A stretch of DNA of 64,000 nucleotides from RGIG8244 sp045639325 (GCA_045639325.1 JAZUCU010000038.1:89988-153987), one strand, 5' to 3'; positions 8,415-16,746 are shown, counted from the first letter of the stretch. A program made the numbers and translations. Notes: generated by a model not told the origin, from the sequence alone.

Positions 8415-8450
8415 TTTATTATTGATCCTTTCTATTGGTTTTTGACTCAA

Positions 8451-9164
8451 TTACGGTTTCGTGACGTAGGCGGGTGCCGTCACAGAAACATATTTTGAAC
8501 CGGAGAGGAACATGGCAGAGGCTTTTTCTTTGCCCACGTTTCCATCGTATGCCAGAATGTTGCAATAGCCGTTGTGATGATCACCATTGACTATTGTCTG
8601 TGCATCGGTTCCGGCACGCGGGTGCTCATAACCGTAGTTATAAGCCTGTGAACCGGGAATGGATTCAAAGTCCAGAATAATTCCGATCTGGGACGGTCTT
8701 TTCAGTTTGGAAACCCGGACTGCCTGGAAATAATTGCCGGAATTGTAAAATCCGCATTCCCGGTTATACACATAGCCGCGTGAACTTTTTGCCCATGCGG
8801 CATAATATTGCCAGGAACCCTGGATTTCCAGATTTTTTGTGTTCGTCTTGTCGCCGGGGCAGGACATTAATTTATCATCCGGCTTGTAATAATTCAAATC
8901 GACCAAAACACGCCAGGGAGCATATTTGTAGTCGTGAGGCGTTACAGAATAATCATTGAATGTACTGATGTACATCTGCAGAATCATGCTGTGCTGTTTG
9001 AGATTGCTGGTGCAGCTGGCATTCTTGCCCTGATCTTTGACTTTGCCCAATGCAGGCAGAAGCATCGCCGCAAGAATTGCAATAATCGCAATGACGACTA
9101 GCAATTCAATGAGTGTGAACGGCACAAGAGCCTTTCCTGAAACTTTTTTGAATTTGTTTTTCAT
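8451..9164 (-). CDS. Type II secretion/type IV pilus-like pseudopilin (H-X9-DG type)
   Basis: This 237-residue protein has a short basic leader ending in Pro, then FTLIELLVVIAIIAILA with Glu at +5: the class III signal and N-terminal helix of pseudopilins. The globular part has the H-X9-DG pattern near residue 200 (HNGYCNILAYDG), typical of large pseudopilin families in planctomycetes and lentisphaerotes, and paired Cys. Position -1 of the cleavage site is Pro, not the canonical Gly. AAAGGAAC precedes the start. It lies between a regulator gene and a glycosidase-like gene, which suggests a role in polysaccharide contact or enzyme export (inference). Confidence 0.88.
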   Translation of the reverse strand: MKNKFKKVSGKALVPFTLIELLVVIAIIAILAAMLLPALGKVKDQGKNASCTSNLKQHSMILQMYISTFNDYSVTPHDYKYAPWRVLVDLNYYKPDDKLMSCPGDKTNTKNLEIQGSWQYYAAWAKSSRGYVYNRECGFYNSGNYFQAVRVSKLKRPSQIGIILDFESIPGSQAYNYGYEHPRAGTDAQTIVNGDHHNGYCNILAYDGNVGKEKASAMFLSGSKYVSVTAPAYVTKP

Positions 9165-9184
9165 AATGTTCCTTTGGTTGTTTT

Positions 9185-10516
9185 TTATGAATAAAATCTT
9201 AATACACTCTCAATGACTTCCTGACGGGAAATCGCTCCGGTCAGGTAGCTTTCTGCATAAGGCAGAATGGCACAGCCCACCGGACACGGATAGGATTTCG
9301 GATTCTCCCGGCATTGACGCAAATAGGGCAGGGGATCCATCCCGAAAAATTCCTGAATTTCTTTGAGACAGTTGACACGGACCGGGGCACGGTGCAGTTT
9401 ATTCCAGATGGTATTCTGTACCGGTGCGGAAAGCAGAAATTCAATGAACAGATAGGCTTCATGAATACAGTTCGAATCTTTATTGATCCCGAGAGAGCCG
9501 CACCCGCCCCAAAAACAGACGCCCGGTGATGGCTGGAATAAGGTATGCCGTTTTTCTGTATGGACTGCATCGTAAGAAAAACTGTTGCGGCTGATCAGAA
9601 CATCATTGCCAGGATTCCGCACCTGGAATACGGCATCGCTTTGGGATGCCAGATCAAAACGGTCAAGCAGTTTGCTGCAATGTTTGATAATGATTTCCTG
9701 CGTGAATGTTTCCGGTACGCCCAGATCCCGACTGAGATCATAATACCCAGGGAAAAGTGACATCTTTTCCGGCAGTTTACCGGGGAACTGCGCAAGCAAA
9801 TCATCAATCGTCAACCCAAACAATTCTTCCGGTGCCCGGTTCCATTGCTGAATTTGAAACGAAAGTGACCACGGAATGGCGTACTTGCGCAATTCCGGTG
9901 CGGATGCCGTCCAGCTGCCGGATAAAAATTCAGGTGAATCAAAAAGTTTCAGATAACTTTCCTTGACCGGCAGCAGATGATTTGCAAAGGTATTTTTCCA
10001 GTTGATATAAGTCGGCATGACGGCAAAATCAAATTCGCCCTGTTCCAGTTTCTGCTGATAATTGCCGGTATTCTGCCCGGGAATATCAATCTGCAGTTGG
10101 AGCATGGGGAACAGCTCGCCGAACTTTTCTGCGGTCTCCTGCCAGAAATTCAGTTCGTCCTCGACAGTATTCAGCAAGAGTAAACGGATTTTGCGGTTCA
10201 TATCGGCGGAATAATTCTGATGTGCACCATGTGTACCAATTGGATGATTTATTTTGTTGTTCCGGTTGATGAGAGTTTTCTTTCTTGTCCGGATCAGTGT
10301 TCCATCTGCAATCAATGGTTCGATGGCTTTATGAAGAGTTCTGCGGTTGATTTTGAGCAATTCCGCCAGTTCGCGTTCGGATGGAAAATCAGTTGTTTCT
10401 GAATGAGTTTCGATAAATTGCATGAGTTGTTTCTGCAATTCTGAATAGATGGGCACACTGGAATTGCTATCCAGTGTCCGCGTTTCAAAAAACAAAGTCA
10501 ACTCATCCGAAATCAT
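9185..10516 (-). CDS. GntR-type regulator fused to a solute-binding-protein-like domain
   Basis: This 443-residue protein carries a winged helix of the GntR type at about residues 18-85 (VPIYSELQKQLMQFI, FPSERELAELLKINRRTLHKAI, then a wing with RTRKKTLINR). From about 115 onward it looks like a type 2 periplasmic-binding fold of the extracellular solute-binding family 1 (a start like RKIRLLLLNTV, FDFAVMPTYI, AIPWSLSFQ, NSFSYDAV, AYLFIEFLLSAPVQ). No signal peptide precedes it, so the sensor should be cytosolic. The ATG at 10516 was chosen because the GntR fold begins soon after and AGGA lies 11 bases upstream. Likely ligand is a sugar; target is the downstream pseudopilin/glycosidase operon (inference). 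Confidence 0.75.
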   Translation of the reverse strand: MISDELTLFFETRTLDSNSSVPIYSELQKQLMQFIETHSETTDFPSERELAELLKINRRTLHKAIEPLIADGTLIRTRKKTLINRNNKINHPIGTHGAHQNYSADMNRKIRLLLLNTVEDELNFWQETAEKFGELFPMLQLQIDIPGQNTGNYQQKLEQGEFDFAVMPTYINWKNTFANHLLPVKESYLKLFDSPEFLSGSWTASAPELRKYAIPWSLSFQIQQWNRAPEELFGLTIDDLLAQFPGKLPEKMSLFPGYYDLSRDLGVPETFTQEIIIKHCSKLLDRFDLASQSDAVFQVRNPGNDVLISRNSFSYDAVHTEKRHTLFQPSPGVCFWGGCGSLGINKDSNCIHEAYLFIEFLLSAPVQNTIWNKLHRAPVRVNCLKEIQEFFGMDPLPYLRQCRENPKSYPCPVGCAILPYAESYLTGAISRQEVIESVLRFYS

Positions 10517-10542
10517 GTCTGAAAATATCCTGTGCAATAATG

Positions 10543-10570
10543 ATACCATATATACCATAATATACACCAT
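10543..10570. repeat. Direct repeats of ATACCAT in the GntR-gene promoter
   Basis: ATACCATAT (10543), ATACCATAA (10552) and the partial ATACACCAT (10562) repeat every 9-10 bases over and downstream of the -10 box of the GntR-type gene at 10516. This placement fits an autoregulatory operator. Confidence 0.45.
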
Positions 10571-10586
10571 GAAAATAATAAAGCAA
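10559..10586 (-). promoter_or_regulatory. Promoter of the GntR/pseudopilin/glycosidase operon
   Basis: On the minus strand TTGCTT (10586-10581), a 16-base spacer and TATATT (10564-10559) lie about 42 bases upstream of the start at 10516. The -10 context GTATATTA matches other promoters in this window. Confidence 0.5.
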
Positions 10587-10653
10587 ATAAAAATACTATA
10601 TTTATAAAAAAAATGCGAAGGATGAAAAAATAAATTTGCATTTTTAAAAAGAT

Positions 10654-10670
10654 GATGTATTTTATACATC
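10654..10670. repeat. Perfect inverted repeat upstream of cstA
   Basis: GATGTAT-TTT-ATACATC is a seven-base-pair perfect dyad in the divergent region between the GntR-type gene and cstA. It could be an operator or the first hairpin of the adjacent structured RNA. Confidence 0.5.
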
Positions 10671-10672
10671 AG

Positions 10673-10780
10673 GAAGCAGGAGTTCATTCCTCTGAACACT
10701 GAATACATCAAAGCCGCCCGGCTTTATCGTACCAATTATGCGTTGGAGCGATCTATGATACCCTGCTTCTGTTTTTTTTT
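10673..10780 (+). ncRNA. Candidate structured RNA (four-way junction plus U-tract) upstream of cstA
   Basis: The closing stem GAAGCAGG (10673-10680) pairs with CCTGCTTC (10762-10769). Inside it lie three hairpins: GTTCA/TGAAC (10682-10697), AAAGCC/GGCTTT (10710-10725), and ATCG/CGAT (10726-10752) enclosing CCAA/TTGG. Nine T (10772-10780) follow the closing stem, as in an intrinsic terminator. The end is 40 bases before the cstA start. I do not recognise a known riboswitch; the features needed for a tRNA are absent. It could be a small RNA or an attenuating leader of cstA. Confidence 0.5.
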
Positions 10781-10820
10781 ATTCTAAAAAAGCGAACAAA
10801 TAATCGTAAGAGGCAGCATT

Positions 10821-12296
10821 ATGGCATTATTTCTCATCGGTATCGCAGTATTGATTCTCGGCTATTTCACTTATGGTAAGTATATCGAAAAACAGGTGCA
10901 GCCAGATGATCGGCTGACGCCCGCTGTGAAAAATCCCGATGGCGTCGATTATATCGTACTGCCCCAATGGAAAAATATGTTGATCCAATTGCTCAATATT
11001 GCCGGCGTCGGACCGGTGATCGGTGTGATCCTCGGGATCAAGTTCGGTGCCATTGTCTTTCTGATTCTTCCCATCGGCAACCTGATCGCCGGTGCAACCC
11101 ATGACTTTTTCAGCGGTATGATGTCGATCCGGGATAACGGGGCGAATCTGCCGAAGTTGATCAAGACTCATCTCGGCCCGGTTTATTCCAAAATCTTTTC
11201 CTGGTTTATGGTTGTTCTGCTGTTGCTGGTCGTTGCGGTATTTATCAATATTCCGGCGGGACTGTGCGATGGCGTTCTGCTCCCTTCTACAAAGGAATTC
11301 TGGTGGTTTGTTGGCATTATTTTTCTTTATTATGTGCTTGCGACTCTGTTCCCCGTTGACAAGATCATCGGGAAGGTTTATCCGTTTTTCGGATTGATGC
11401 TCCTGATTGGAACATTCGGTATTTTTATTGCTCTGTTGATTGCCGGATTCAAAGATCCGACACTGTTGACCGAAACGGAACAGTTCCGTCAGCACATGTT
11501 TACGGCGGAACATGCACCGGTGATCCCGCTTCTGTTTGTGACGATTGCCTGTGGGATTATTTCCGGCTTCCATGCCTCTCAATCTCCTATTGTTGCCCGC
11601 ACGATGAAAAGCGAAAAACAGGGCCGTGCCACCTTCTACGGCATGATGGTTGTGGAAGGGATCATCGGTATGATCTGGGCGGGTGCCGGGATGGCGATCT
11701 ATAATCTTTTCCCGAAATTGATGACCGGTTCTCCCAATGCTGCTCTGCTGAAAGCAACTACCCATTTCCTCGGTGAATGGATGGGGTTGATTACGGTTGT
11801 CGCCGTCATTATTCTTGCTGTGACATCCGGCGATACCGCTTTGCGCAGTACCCGTTTGTGTCTGGCAGAAATGCTGTCGATCAATCAGACATCATTCCGC
11901 AGCCGTATTCTCCTGTGTCTGCCCCTGATTGGAATCGTGGTGCTGCTGCTTGCCTGGTCCAATGCGGATGCCAAGAGCTTCGGCTTCCTGTGGAATTATT
12001 TTGCCTGGGGCAACCAGGTGTTGGCTGCATCCACTCTGATGGCGGCTGCGGTATGGCTATTCAAACAGAAACGGAATGGTTTTACGGCATTGATTCCCGG
12101 TATGTTTATGACCTTTATCATTGTTACCTACATTCTCTGGACATCTCCCGTTCACAAACAGGCCTACGGCCTCGGTTTGCCGGTCAATGTCGCCCGCATG
12201 ATTGGTGCTGCGGTTGCCATTCTGTTTGCGATTTTTGTATGGCGCAGAGTAAAAGCCGCATCATCTGCCGAAGATGTTGTTACAACCAATGAATAA
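10821..12296 (+). CDS. cstA: Carbon starvation protein CstA family transporter
   Basis: This 491-residue multi-pass membrane protein begins with ALFLIGIAVLILGYFTYGKYIEK and contains the CstA family stretch GVGPVIGVILGIKFGA and GATHDFFSGMMSIRDNG, plus FHASQSPIVARTM in the middle. About thirteen hydrophobic segments are visible. CstA/YjiY relatives import pyruvate or peptides during nutrient limitation. The length is that of the short form of the family, which lacks the longer C-terminus of E. coli CstA. The start has AGAGG about 9 bases upstream. The next gene, a Ser/Thr kinase, begins inside its last codons, so the two are coupled. Confidence 0.9.
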   Translation: MALFLIGIAVLILGYFTYGKYIEKQVQPDDRLTPAVKNPDGVDYIVLPQWKNMLIQLLNIAGVGPVIGVILGIKFGAIVFLILPIGNLIAGATHDFFSGMMSIRDNGANLPKLIKTHLGPVYSKIFSWFMVVLLLLVVAVFINIPAGLCDGVLLPSTKEFWWFVGIIFLYYVLATLFPVDKIIGKVYPFFGLMLLIGTFGIFIALLIAGFKDPTLLTETEQFRQHMFTAEHAPVIPLLFVTIACGIISGFHASQSPIVARTMKSEKQGRATFYGMMVVEGIIGMIWAGAGMAIYNLFPKLMTGSPNAALLKATTHFLGEWMGLITVVAVIILAVTSGDTALRSTRLCLAEMLSINQTSFRSRILLCLPLIGIVVLLLAWSNADAKSFGFLWNYFAWGNQVLAASTLMAAAVWLFKQKRNGFTALIPGMFMTFIIVTYILWTSPVHKQAYGLGLPVNVARMIGAAVAILFAIFVWRRVKAASSAEDVVTTNE

Positions 12297-13563
12297 TACC
12301 CGGCGCACTGTTGTATTTGAACCATCGGGGAAAAGGGTAGGGGATTATCAGCTGGGGCAATTGTTGGGGATCGGGGGAATGGGCTCGGTGTATCTTGCCC
12401 GTCAAATCTCCATGAACCGTCTGGTTGCCCTGAAGATTCTGCATCCGGATCTGGCTTTGAACGAGACCAGTCTCAAACGGTTTTTCCGGGAAATGCGTCT
12501 GAGTGCTAATTTGACAACAGACGGTGTTGCCCGAGTGTATGAAGCCGGGCGTGATGGCGATATTCTCTTCTTTTCCATGGAATATGTGGAAGGTAATAAC
12601 TTGAATGTCCTCTTGCGTTTTCAGCAGCATCCTTTTACGGAAGACGAAGCGTTGGATGTTGCATTGTTCATTGCGAAAACAATGAATTATGCATGGAAGA
12701 AATACAAAATCGTTCATCGTGATATCAAGCCTGCCAATATTGTACGGATGATCAGCGGCGGATATAAACTGCTGGATTTGGGGGTGTCCAAGTCGATTCA
12801 GCAGAATGATATGAATTCAACCAACATTACAGCAACCAAATTCATGGTCGGTTCGCCCGCTTATATGAGCCCGGAACAGGCGCGGGATGCCGAATTGGAT
12901 TGCCGTGCCGATATTTATTCGCTGGGTATTACGATGTATCAGCTGTTGACGATGAAAGTGCCTTACGAGTCGCCCAGTCAGTTTGAAGTCATCGCCATGC
13001 ACTTGAAGTCCCCTGTGCCCAATATCCGGGAGGATCGAGCCGATATTTCTGCGCAGACTGCGGATTTGATTTCTAAAATGCTGGCAAAAAATCCATGTGA
13101 CCGTCCCCATGATTGGGATGATTTATGTCATCAAATCCGTAAAACGGTATCAAAACGGAACTTTTTTGCCCGATTTGCTTTTTTGAAAGATCGCAAATTC
13201 CGTTTCCGTGCGGCTTTTGCCGGTGTGGTAACAGCTTGTGTTGTTTTTACGATTCTGATTACAACAACCGTCAATCATTTTGAACAACCTGCCGAACAAA
13301 TACAAAATACATCCGCTGCTCCGACGGATAAGGAAATTTCTGCGTTGCGGGAAGATGTGATCCGGTCGCTTTTGATGCAGTCCGGAAAATATGAGCAGAG
13401 TAAAGATTATTCGTCTGCTCTGGCGTTGTGGCAACATTATACGCCGCCTGCGGAATTGCGTAATGATTCTATATTGCGTGCTAAAATCGAAGAGCAAATC
13501 CGCTATTTACAGGATTTGCTCCGGAAACAGAATGAGGCGGAAAGCCGTCTTATAGCAGAATAA
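12289..13563 (+). CDS. Eukaryotic-type Ser/Thr protein kinase, membrane-anchored
   Basis: This 424-residue protein has a complete kinase domain at about residues 15-280: Gly-rich loop (LGIGGMGSVYLA), the ATP Lys in VALKIL, catalytic loop HRDIKPANIV, DLG replacing DFG, SPAYMSPEQ and DIYSLGITMYQLL. One transmembrane helix follows (about 307-326), then an outer tail of some 95 residues ending in a predicted coiled coil (YLQDLLRKQNEAESRL). The ATG overlaps the cstA stop; an in-frame ATG at 12274 is also possible. Coupling to a nutrient transporter suggests the kinase reports or controls uptake (inference). Its 3' end overlaps the convergent gene by 14 bases. Confidence 0.88.
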   Translation: MNNTRRTVVFEPSGKRVGDYQLGQLLGIGGMGSVYLARQISMNRLVALKILHPDLALNETSLKRFFREMRLSANLTTDGVARVYEAGRDGDILFFSMEYVEGNNLNVLLRFQQHPFTEDEALDVALFIAKTMNYAWKKYKIVHRDIKPANIVRMISGGYKLLDLGVSKSIQQNDMNSTNITATKFMVGSPAYMSPEQARDAELDCRADIYSLGITMYQLLTMKVPYESPSQFEVIAMHLKSPVPNIREDRADISAQTADLISKMLAKNPCDRPHDWDDLCHQIRKTVSKRNFFARFAFLKDRKFRFRAAFAGVVTACVVFTILITTTVNHFEQPAEQIQNTSAAPTDKEISALREDVIRSLLMQSGKYEQSKDYSSALALWQHYTPPAELRNDSILRAKIEEQIRYLQDLLRKQNEAESRLIAE

Positions 13564-14488
13564 AGTCCGCCGCAATCAATGCTCCGGCGAGGATGGCGAT
13601 TTCTGCAATTTCAGCACCTGCACCGGCTGCAACTTTTGTTTTACCGCCCATCCAGGCTTTGGATTCGCCCCCGATATAGATACAGGCCAATAATCCGGCA
13701 CCGTAAAGACAGGTCATAATCCGGCTGCCTTGCAGGAGACATTGGGTTGCGAAATCGGTTCTCTGACTCCAGATTGTAAATGTATGGGAAATCATCGCAA
13801 ATGTTTTCTGCGGCGCAAAAACGTGTACGAATTCTCCGAATCCGTAACTGATACCCAGGTATATTGTTCCGATTACAAAGGCAAGAATCAGCAATGTAAA
13901 AAGATAAACGATATTGACTTTCCCGGCAATGGATGTTTCCGGTTCACCCGGGGCAACATGGTCATTGCCTGCAAGAAACATCATGCAAAAACGTGCAAAA
14001 AACGGTGTCGTAATCAGAAAGAATCCAAGCAGTGCTGTCTTTTCAAACAGGGCAAGCCGCGTGAATAAGAGGTAAATCAATAATAATTTAGAAGATGCCA
14101 GAATCGCGCAGGCTGTTACCCCGGCATACCCCGGACGGTTTTGTTCGGAGAGCATTTTCTGTACCCGTTCCGCAGGGGAAAGTTTCCGTTCAGCCAATGC
14201 ATCCGTGAAAATTGCCAAGTCGCGGAATCCGGAAAAACCGGAAAGCCATGCGGTCATGAAAACATAAATACATCCGGAAAAGAGAACAAATGCCTGCAGC
14301 GAAGAGAAGCATGCCACAAAGAACAGCGGCAGCAGAGAGGCGGCAATTCCGATATATAATCCGGCAAGGGGATACCAGTACAGGCTTTTTTTGACGGTGT
14401 CCGGTGTCGGTGCCTGAACGCGGAAACGGGAAATAGTCAGTTCGTTGAATGCCAGTTTAAAAGGCTGTGTAAGTTTTTCAAACAACAT
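13550..14488 (-). CDS. CobS-like membrane protein (adenosylcobinamide-GDP ribazoletransferase family)
   Basis: This 312-residue protein with several transmembrane segments is related to CobS, which joins adenosylcobinamide-GDP to alpha-ribazole in the last steps of cobalamin synthesis. Family-like stretches are YWYPLAGLYIGIAASLL near residue 40, FRDLAIFTDAL and ERVQKMLSEQNRPGYAGV in place of the usual Asp-rich and MKDSRxGxxG motifs, and the C-terminal AAGAGAEIAEIAILAG. The Asp-rich motif is only partly kept, so activity is uncertain. It is the last gene of a glmM operon, starting 3 bases after the acetyltransferase-like gene. No other cobalamin gene is nearby. Confidence 0.6.
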   Translation of the reverse strand: MLFEKLTQPFKLAFNELTISRFRVQAPTPDTVKKSLYWYPLAGLYIGIAASLLPLFFVACFSSLQAFVLFSGCIYVFMTAWLSGFSGFRDLAIFTDALAERKLSPAERVQKMLSEQNRPGYAGVTACAILASSKLLLIYLLFTRLALFEKTALLGFFLITTPFFARFCMMFLAGNDHVAPGEPETSIAGKVNIVYLFTLLILAFVIGTIYLGISYGFGEFVHVFAPQKTFAMISHTFTIWSQRTDFATQCLLQGSRIMTCLYGAGLLACIYIGGESKAWMGGKTKVAAGAGAEIAEIAILAGALIAADFILL

Positions 14489-14491
14489 GGT

Positions 14492-15394
14492 TTAATCTCC
14501 ATCCGGTGCGTTACGTAAATCCTGTTGGATGATATCGCCGGGGCGTGTATTCATGCCAGCCCAGATTTTTCTGCCCGGGTAAATCGAAGTGTGAATTCCG
14601 GTATGAACATCTTTGCCGATGATGGCACCGAATTTACGGCGTCCGGTATCGACCAGCATGCCATTGACCACGGATTTCTGTTTCTTTCCGTCATGACGCA
14701 GGTTTGAGGTAATCGTGCCGGCGCCGATATTGACATCACTGCAAATAATGGAATCGCCAAGATACGTAAGGTGTCCGGCTTTGACATTGTTCATCAGGAT
14801 GGAATTTTTGACTTCAACAGCCTGTCCAATGTGGCAGTCGGAGCCGATGTAATTGAATCCACGCAGATGGCAGTTGGGACCGATCTTGCAGTTCTTTCCG
14901 ATGATGGCGACGCCTTCGATGTAAACGCCGGGAAGGATTACTGAGTCTTCGCCCAGGTGAACAATTCCGTCGAGAACAGCCAATTCCCGGACGTTACCAG
15001 CGATTTCATTTTCTTTCACCCCGGCAAGGATTTGTTCATTGAGATTGAGTAGATCCCAGGGGTACTGAATGATGATGGATTCTTCATCGCAAGGGTAAAT
15101 CACGGGCGTTGTTTCCTGCCCGCGGTTGGCAAGAAGCAGTCCGTCTGAGGTTGTGACCGCGAACGGGGTATTGCAGGCGAGGAGTTTTTCCATAAGAGCA
15201 TCGGACGGCCAGAACTTTGCGGAGACTTTCATTGCTTCATTCTCGCGCATAAGGGGAGCCCAGCGTTTCCGCAGGGTTTCTTCCAAAGTTCCGAAGCCGA
15301 CTTCCAGTTCCAACATGGAATCCATGCAATCCAAAGGAGCCATTGTATCGGGGATGTATTTATCCATGAAAGATATTGTAGCGTTATCCTGCAT
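14492..15394 (-). CDS. GlmU C-terminal-like acetyltransferase (left-handed beta-helix)
   Basis: This 300-residue protein has hexapeptide repeats over residues about 135-285 (for example VHLGEDSVILPGVYIEG, IIGKNCKIGPNCHL) with the GlmU-type motifs KAGHLTYLGDS and NIGAGTITSN. The N-terminal 120 residues keep only the end of a nucleotidyltransferase domain (YPWDLLNLNEQIL) and lack the pyrophosphorylase signature, so it is probably an acetyltransferase or a sugar-phosphate enzyme acting with GlmM just upstream in UDP-GlcNAc synthesis. The ATG shares one base with the glmM stop (TAATG) and AAGGAG lies in the glmM end. Confidence 0.7.
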   Translation of the reverse strand: MQDNATISFMDKYIPDTMAPLDCMDSMLELEVGFGTLEETLRKRWAPLMRENEAMKVSAKFWPSDALMEKLLACNTPFAVTTSDGLLLANRGQETTPVIYPCDEESIIIQYPWDLLNLNEQILAGVKENEIAGNVRELAVLDGIVHLGEDSVILPGVYIEGVAIIGKNCKIGPNCHLRGFNYIGSDCHIGQAVEVKNSILMNNVKAGHLTYLGDSIICSDVNIGAGTITSNLRHDGKKQKSVVNGMLVDTGRRKFGAIIGKDVHTGIHTSIYPGRKIWAGMNTRPGDIIQQDLRNAPDGD

Positions 15395-16746
15395 TACATA
15401 AGCTCCTTTCTGATGATATCACAAGCCAGTGTTGACCATTTTTCCATGACGGCGGCATCCGGTGCTTCTGAGAGAATCCGGATTTTATTTTCTGTGCCGG
15501 AATACCGGACGATCAATCTGCCGGTATCGCCCAGAGATGCACGGGCATCTGCCAGCACTTTATTCAACTGGGGAATCTGCTCCAGTTCAATTCTTTTCTG
15601 AACCGGAATGTTGACCAGTTTCTGCGGGTATTCTTCCATGAATCCGTATGCCAGATCATGCAGGGTCGCATTCTTTTGCTTCATCACTTTCAACACATGC
15701 AGCGCGGAAATAATGCCGTCCCCGGTTGTTGCATAGTCGGAAAAGATGAGATGTCCGGATTGTTCGCCGCCGAGATTCAATTCCTGTTCACGCATCCGTT
15801 CGATCACATACCGGTCACCGACCTGTGTGATTTCTGTACGGATGTCGGCGCGTTTCATAGCTTCCACCAACCCGAGATTGCTCATACAGGTAACTGCAAT
15901 GGCATTGCCGGAGAGACGCCCGCGCTGTTTATAATCGAGTGCACACAAACCGATGATGCGGTCGCCATTGATGATATTCCCACGGTTGTCACAGAAAATC
16001 ACCCGGTCTGCATCACCATCGAGAGAAATTCCGATGTCGGCATTATGTTCTTTGACCAAACGGACGATATTCTGCGGGTAGGTTGCGCCGCATTTATCAT
16101 TGATATTATAACCATCGGGAGAGGTAGCAGTGCGGATTACATCCACGCCCAACTCTTTGAAAATGATGGGGGCGATGTAATAGGCCGCACCGTTTGCACA
16201 GTCCAGCACGGCTTTGATGCCGCGTAAAGACTGATTCCGGATGGTACTTTTTGCGAATTCAATATATCTTCCCCGGGCGTCTTCGATACGGAATGCTTTG
16301 CCGATCTGTTCGGCACCGTTTGCCCGGTGTGCTTTTTCCAAAGCTGTGACTTCCGCTTCAATACGTGCTTCCACATCATCGGCGAGTTTATAACCTTCTG
16401 CGTCGAAGATTTTGATGCCGTTATCAGTGGAGGGATTGTGTGATGCGGTAATCATGATGCCGCAGTCTGCGCACATGGAGTGAGTCAAGTGTGCGATAGC
16501 GGGAGTGGGGAGAGGACCGACGCCGAATACATCCATACCCATGCTGACAAGACCGCTGGTGAGAGCACTTTCCAACATGTAACCGGAAAGTCTGGTATCT
16601 TTACCGATAATCACTCTGGGGTTTTTCTTGCCTTCCGCCATGAAGACGGTAGCGATGGCTTTGCCGACGCGCAATGCGGTTTCGGGCGTGATGGGATATT
16701 CATTCGCTTTGCCGCGAATTCCGTCAGTTCCAAAGAGTTTTGACAC
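15394..16746 (-). CDS. glmM: Phosphoglucosamine mutase GlmM
   Basis: This 450-residue enzyme interconverts glucosamine-6-phosphate and glucosamine-1-phosphate for peptidoglycan and lipopolysaccharide precursors. Visible signatures are the N-terminal KLFGTDGIRG, the phosphoserine loop ITASHNPSTDNGIK near residue 100, the metal loop SLDGDADRV near 245, the sugar-binding GGEQSGH near 330 and the phosphate-binding RYSGTENKIR near 410. I chose a GTG start at 16746: GGAG lies 6 bases upstream and the family begins exactly there, giving a typical length. It heads a three-gene operon. Confidence 0.95.
   Translation of the reverse strand: MSKLFGTDGIRGKANEYPITPETALRVGKAIATVFMAEGKKNPRVIIGKDTRLSGYMLESALTSGLVSMGMDVFGVGPLPTPAIAHLTHSMCADCGIMITASHNPSTDNGIKIFDAEGYKLADDVEARIEAEVTALEKAHRANGAEQIGKAFRIEDARGRYIEFAKSTIRNQSLRGIKAVLDCANGAAYYIAPIIFKELGVDVIRTATSPDGYNINDKCGATYPQNIVRLVKEHNADIGISLDGDADRVIFCDNRGNIINGDRIIGLCALDYKQRGRLSGNAIAVTCMSNLGLVEAMKRADIRTEITQVGDRYVIERMREQELNLGGEQSGHLIFSDYATTGDGIISALHVLKVMKQKNATLHDLAYGFMEEYPQKLVNIPVQKRIELEQIPQLNKVLADARASLGDTGRLIVRYSGTENKIRILSEAPDAAVMEKWSTLACDIIRKELM

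Noticed and set aside
6387..8498. Open frame of 703 codons on the plus strand, opposite the glycosidase-like gene
   Set aside because: Composition is Phe-, Cys- and His-rich with no domain; the minus-strand frame has signal peptide, ribosome-binding site and protein-like sequence.
10673..10780. tRNA gene upstream of cstA
   Set aside because: Four-way junction but no T-loop consensus, no seven-base anticodon loop on a five-base stem, and no CCA end.
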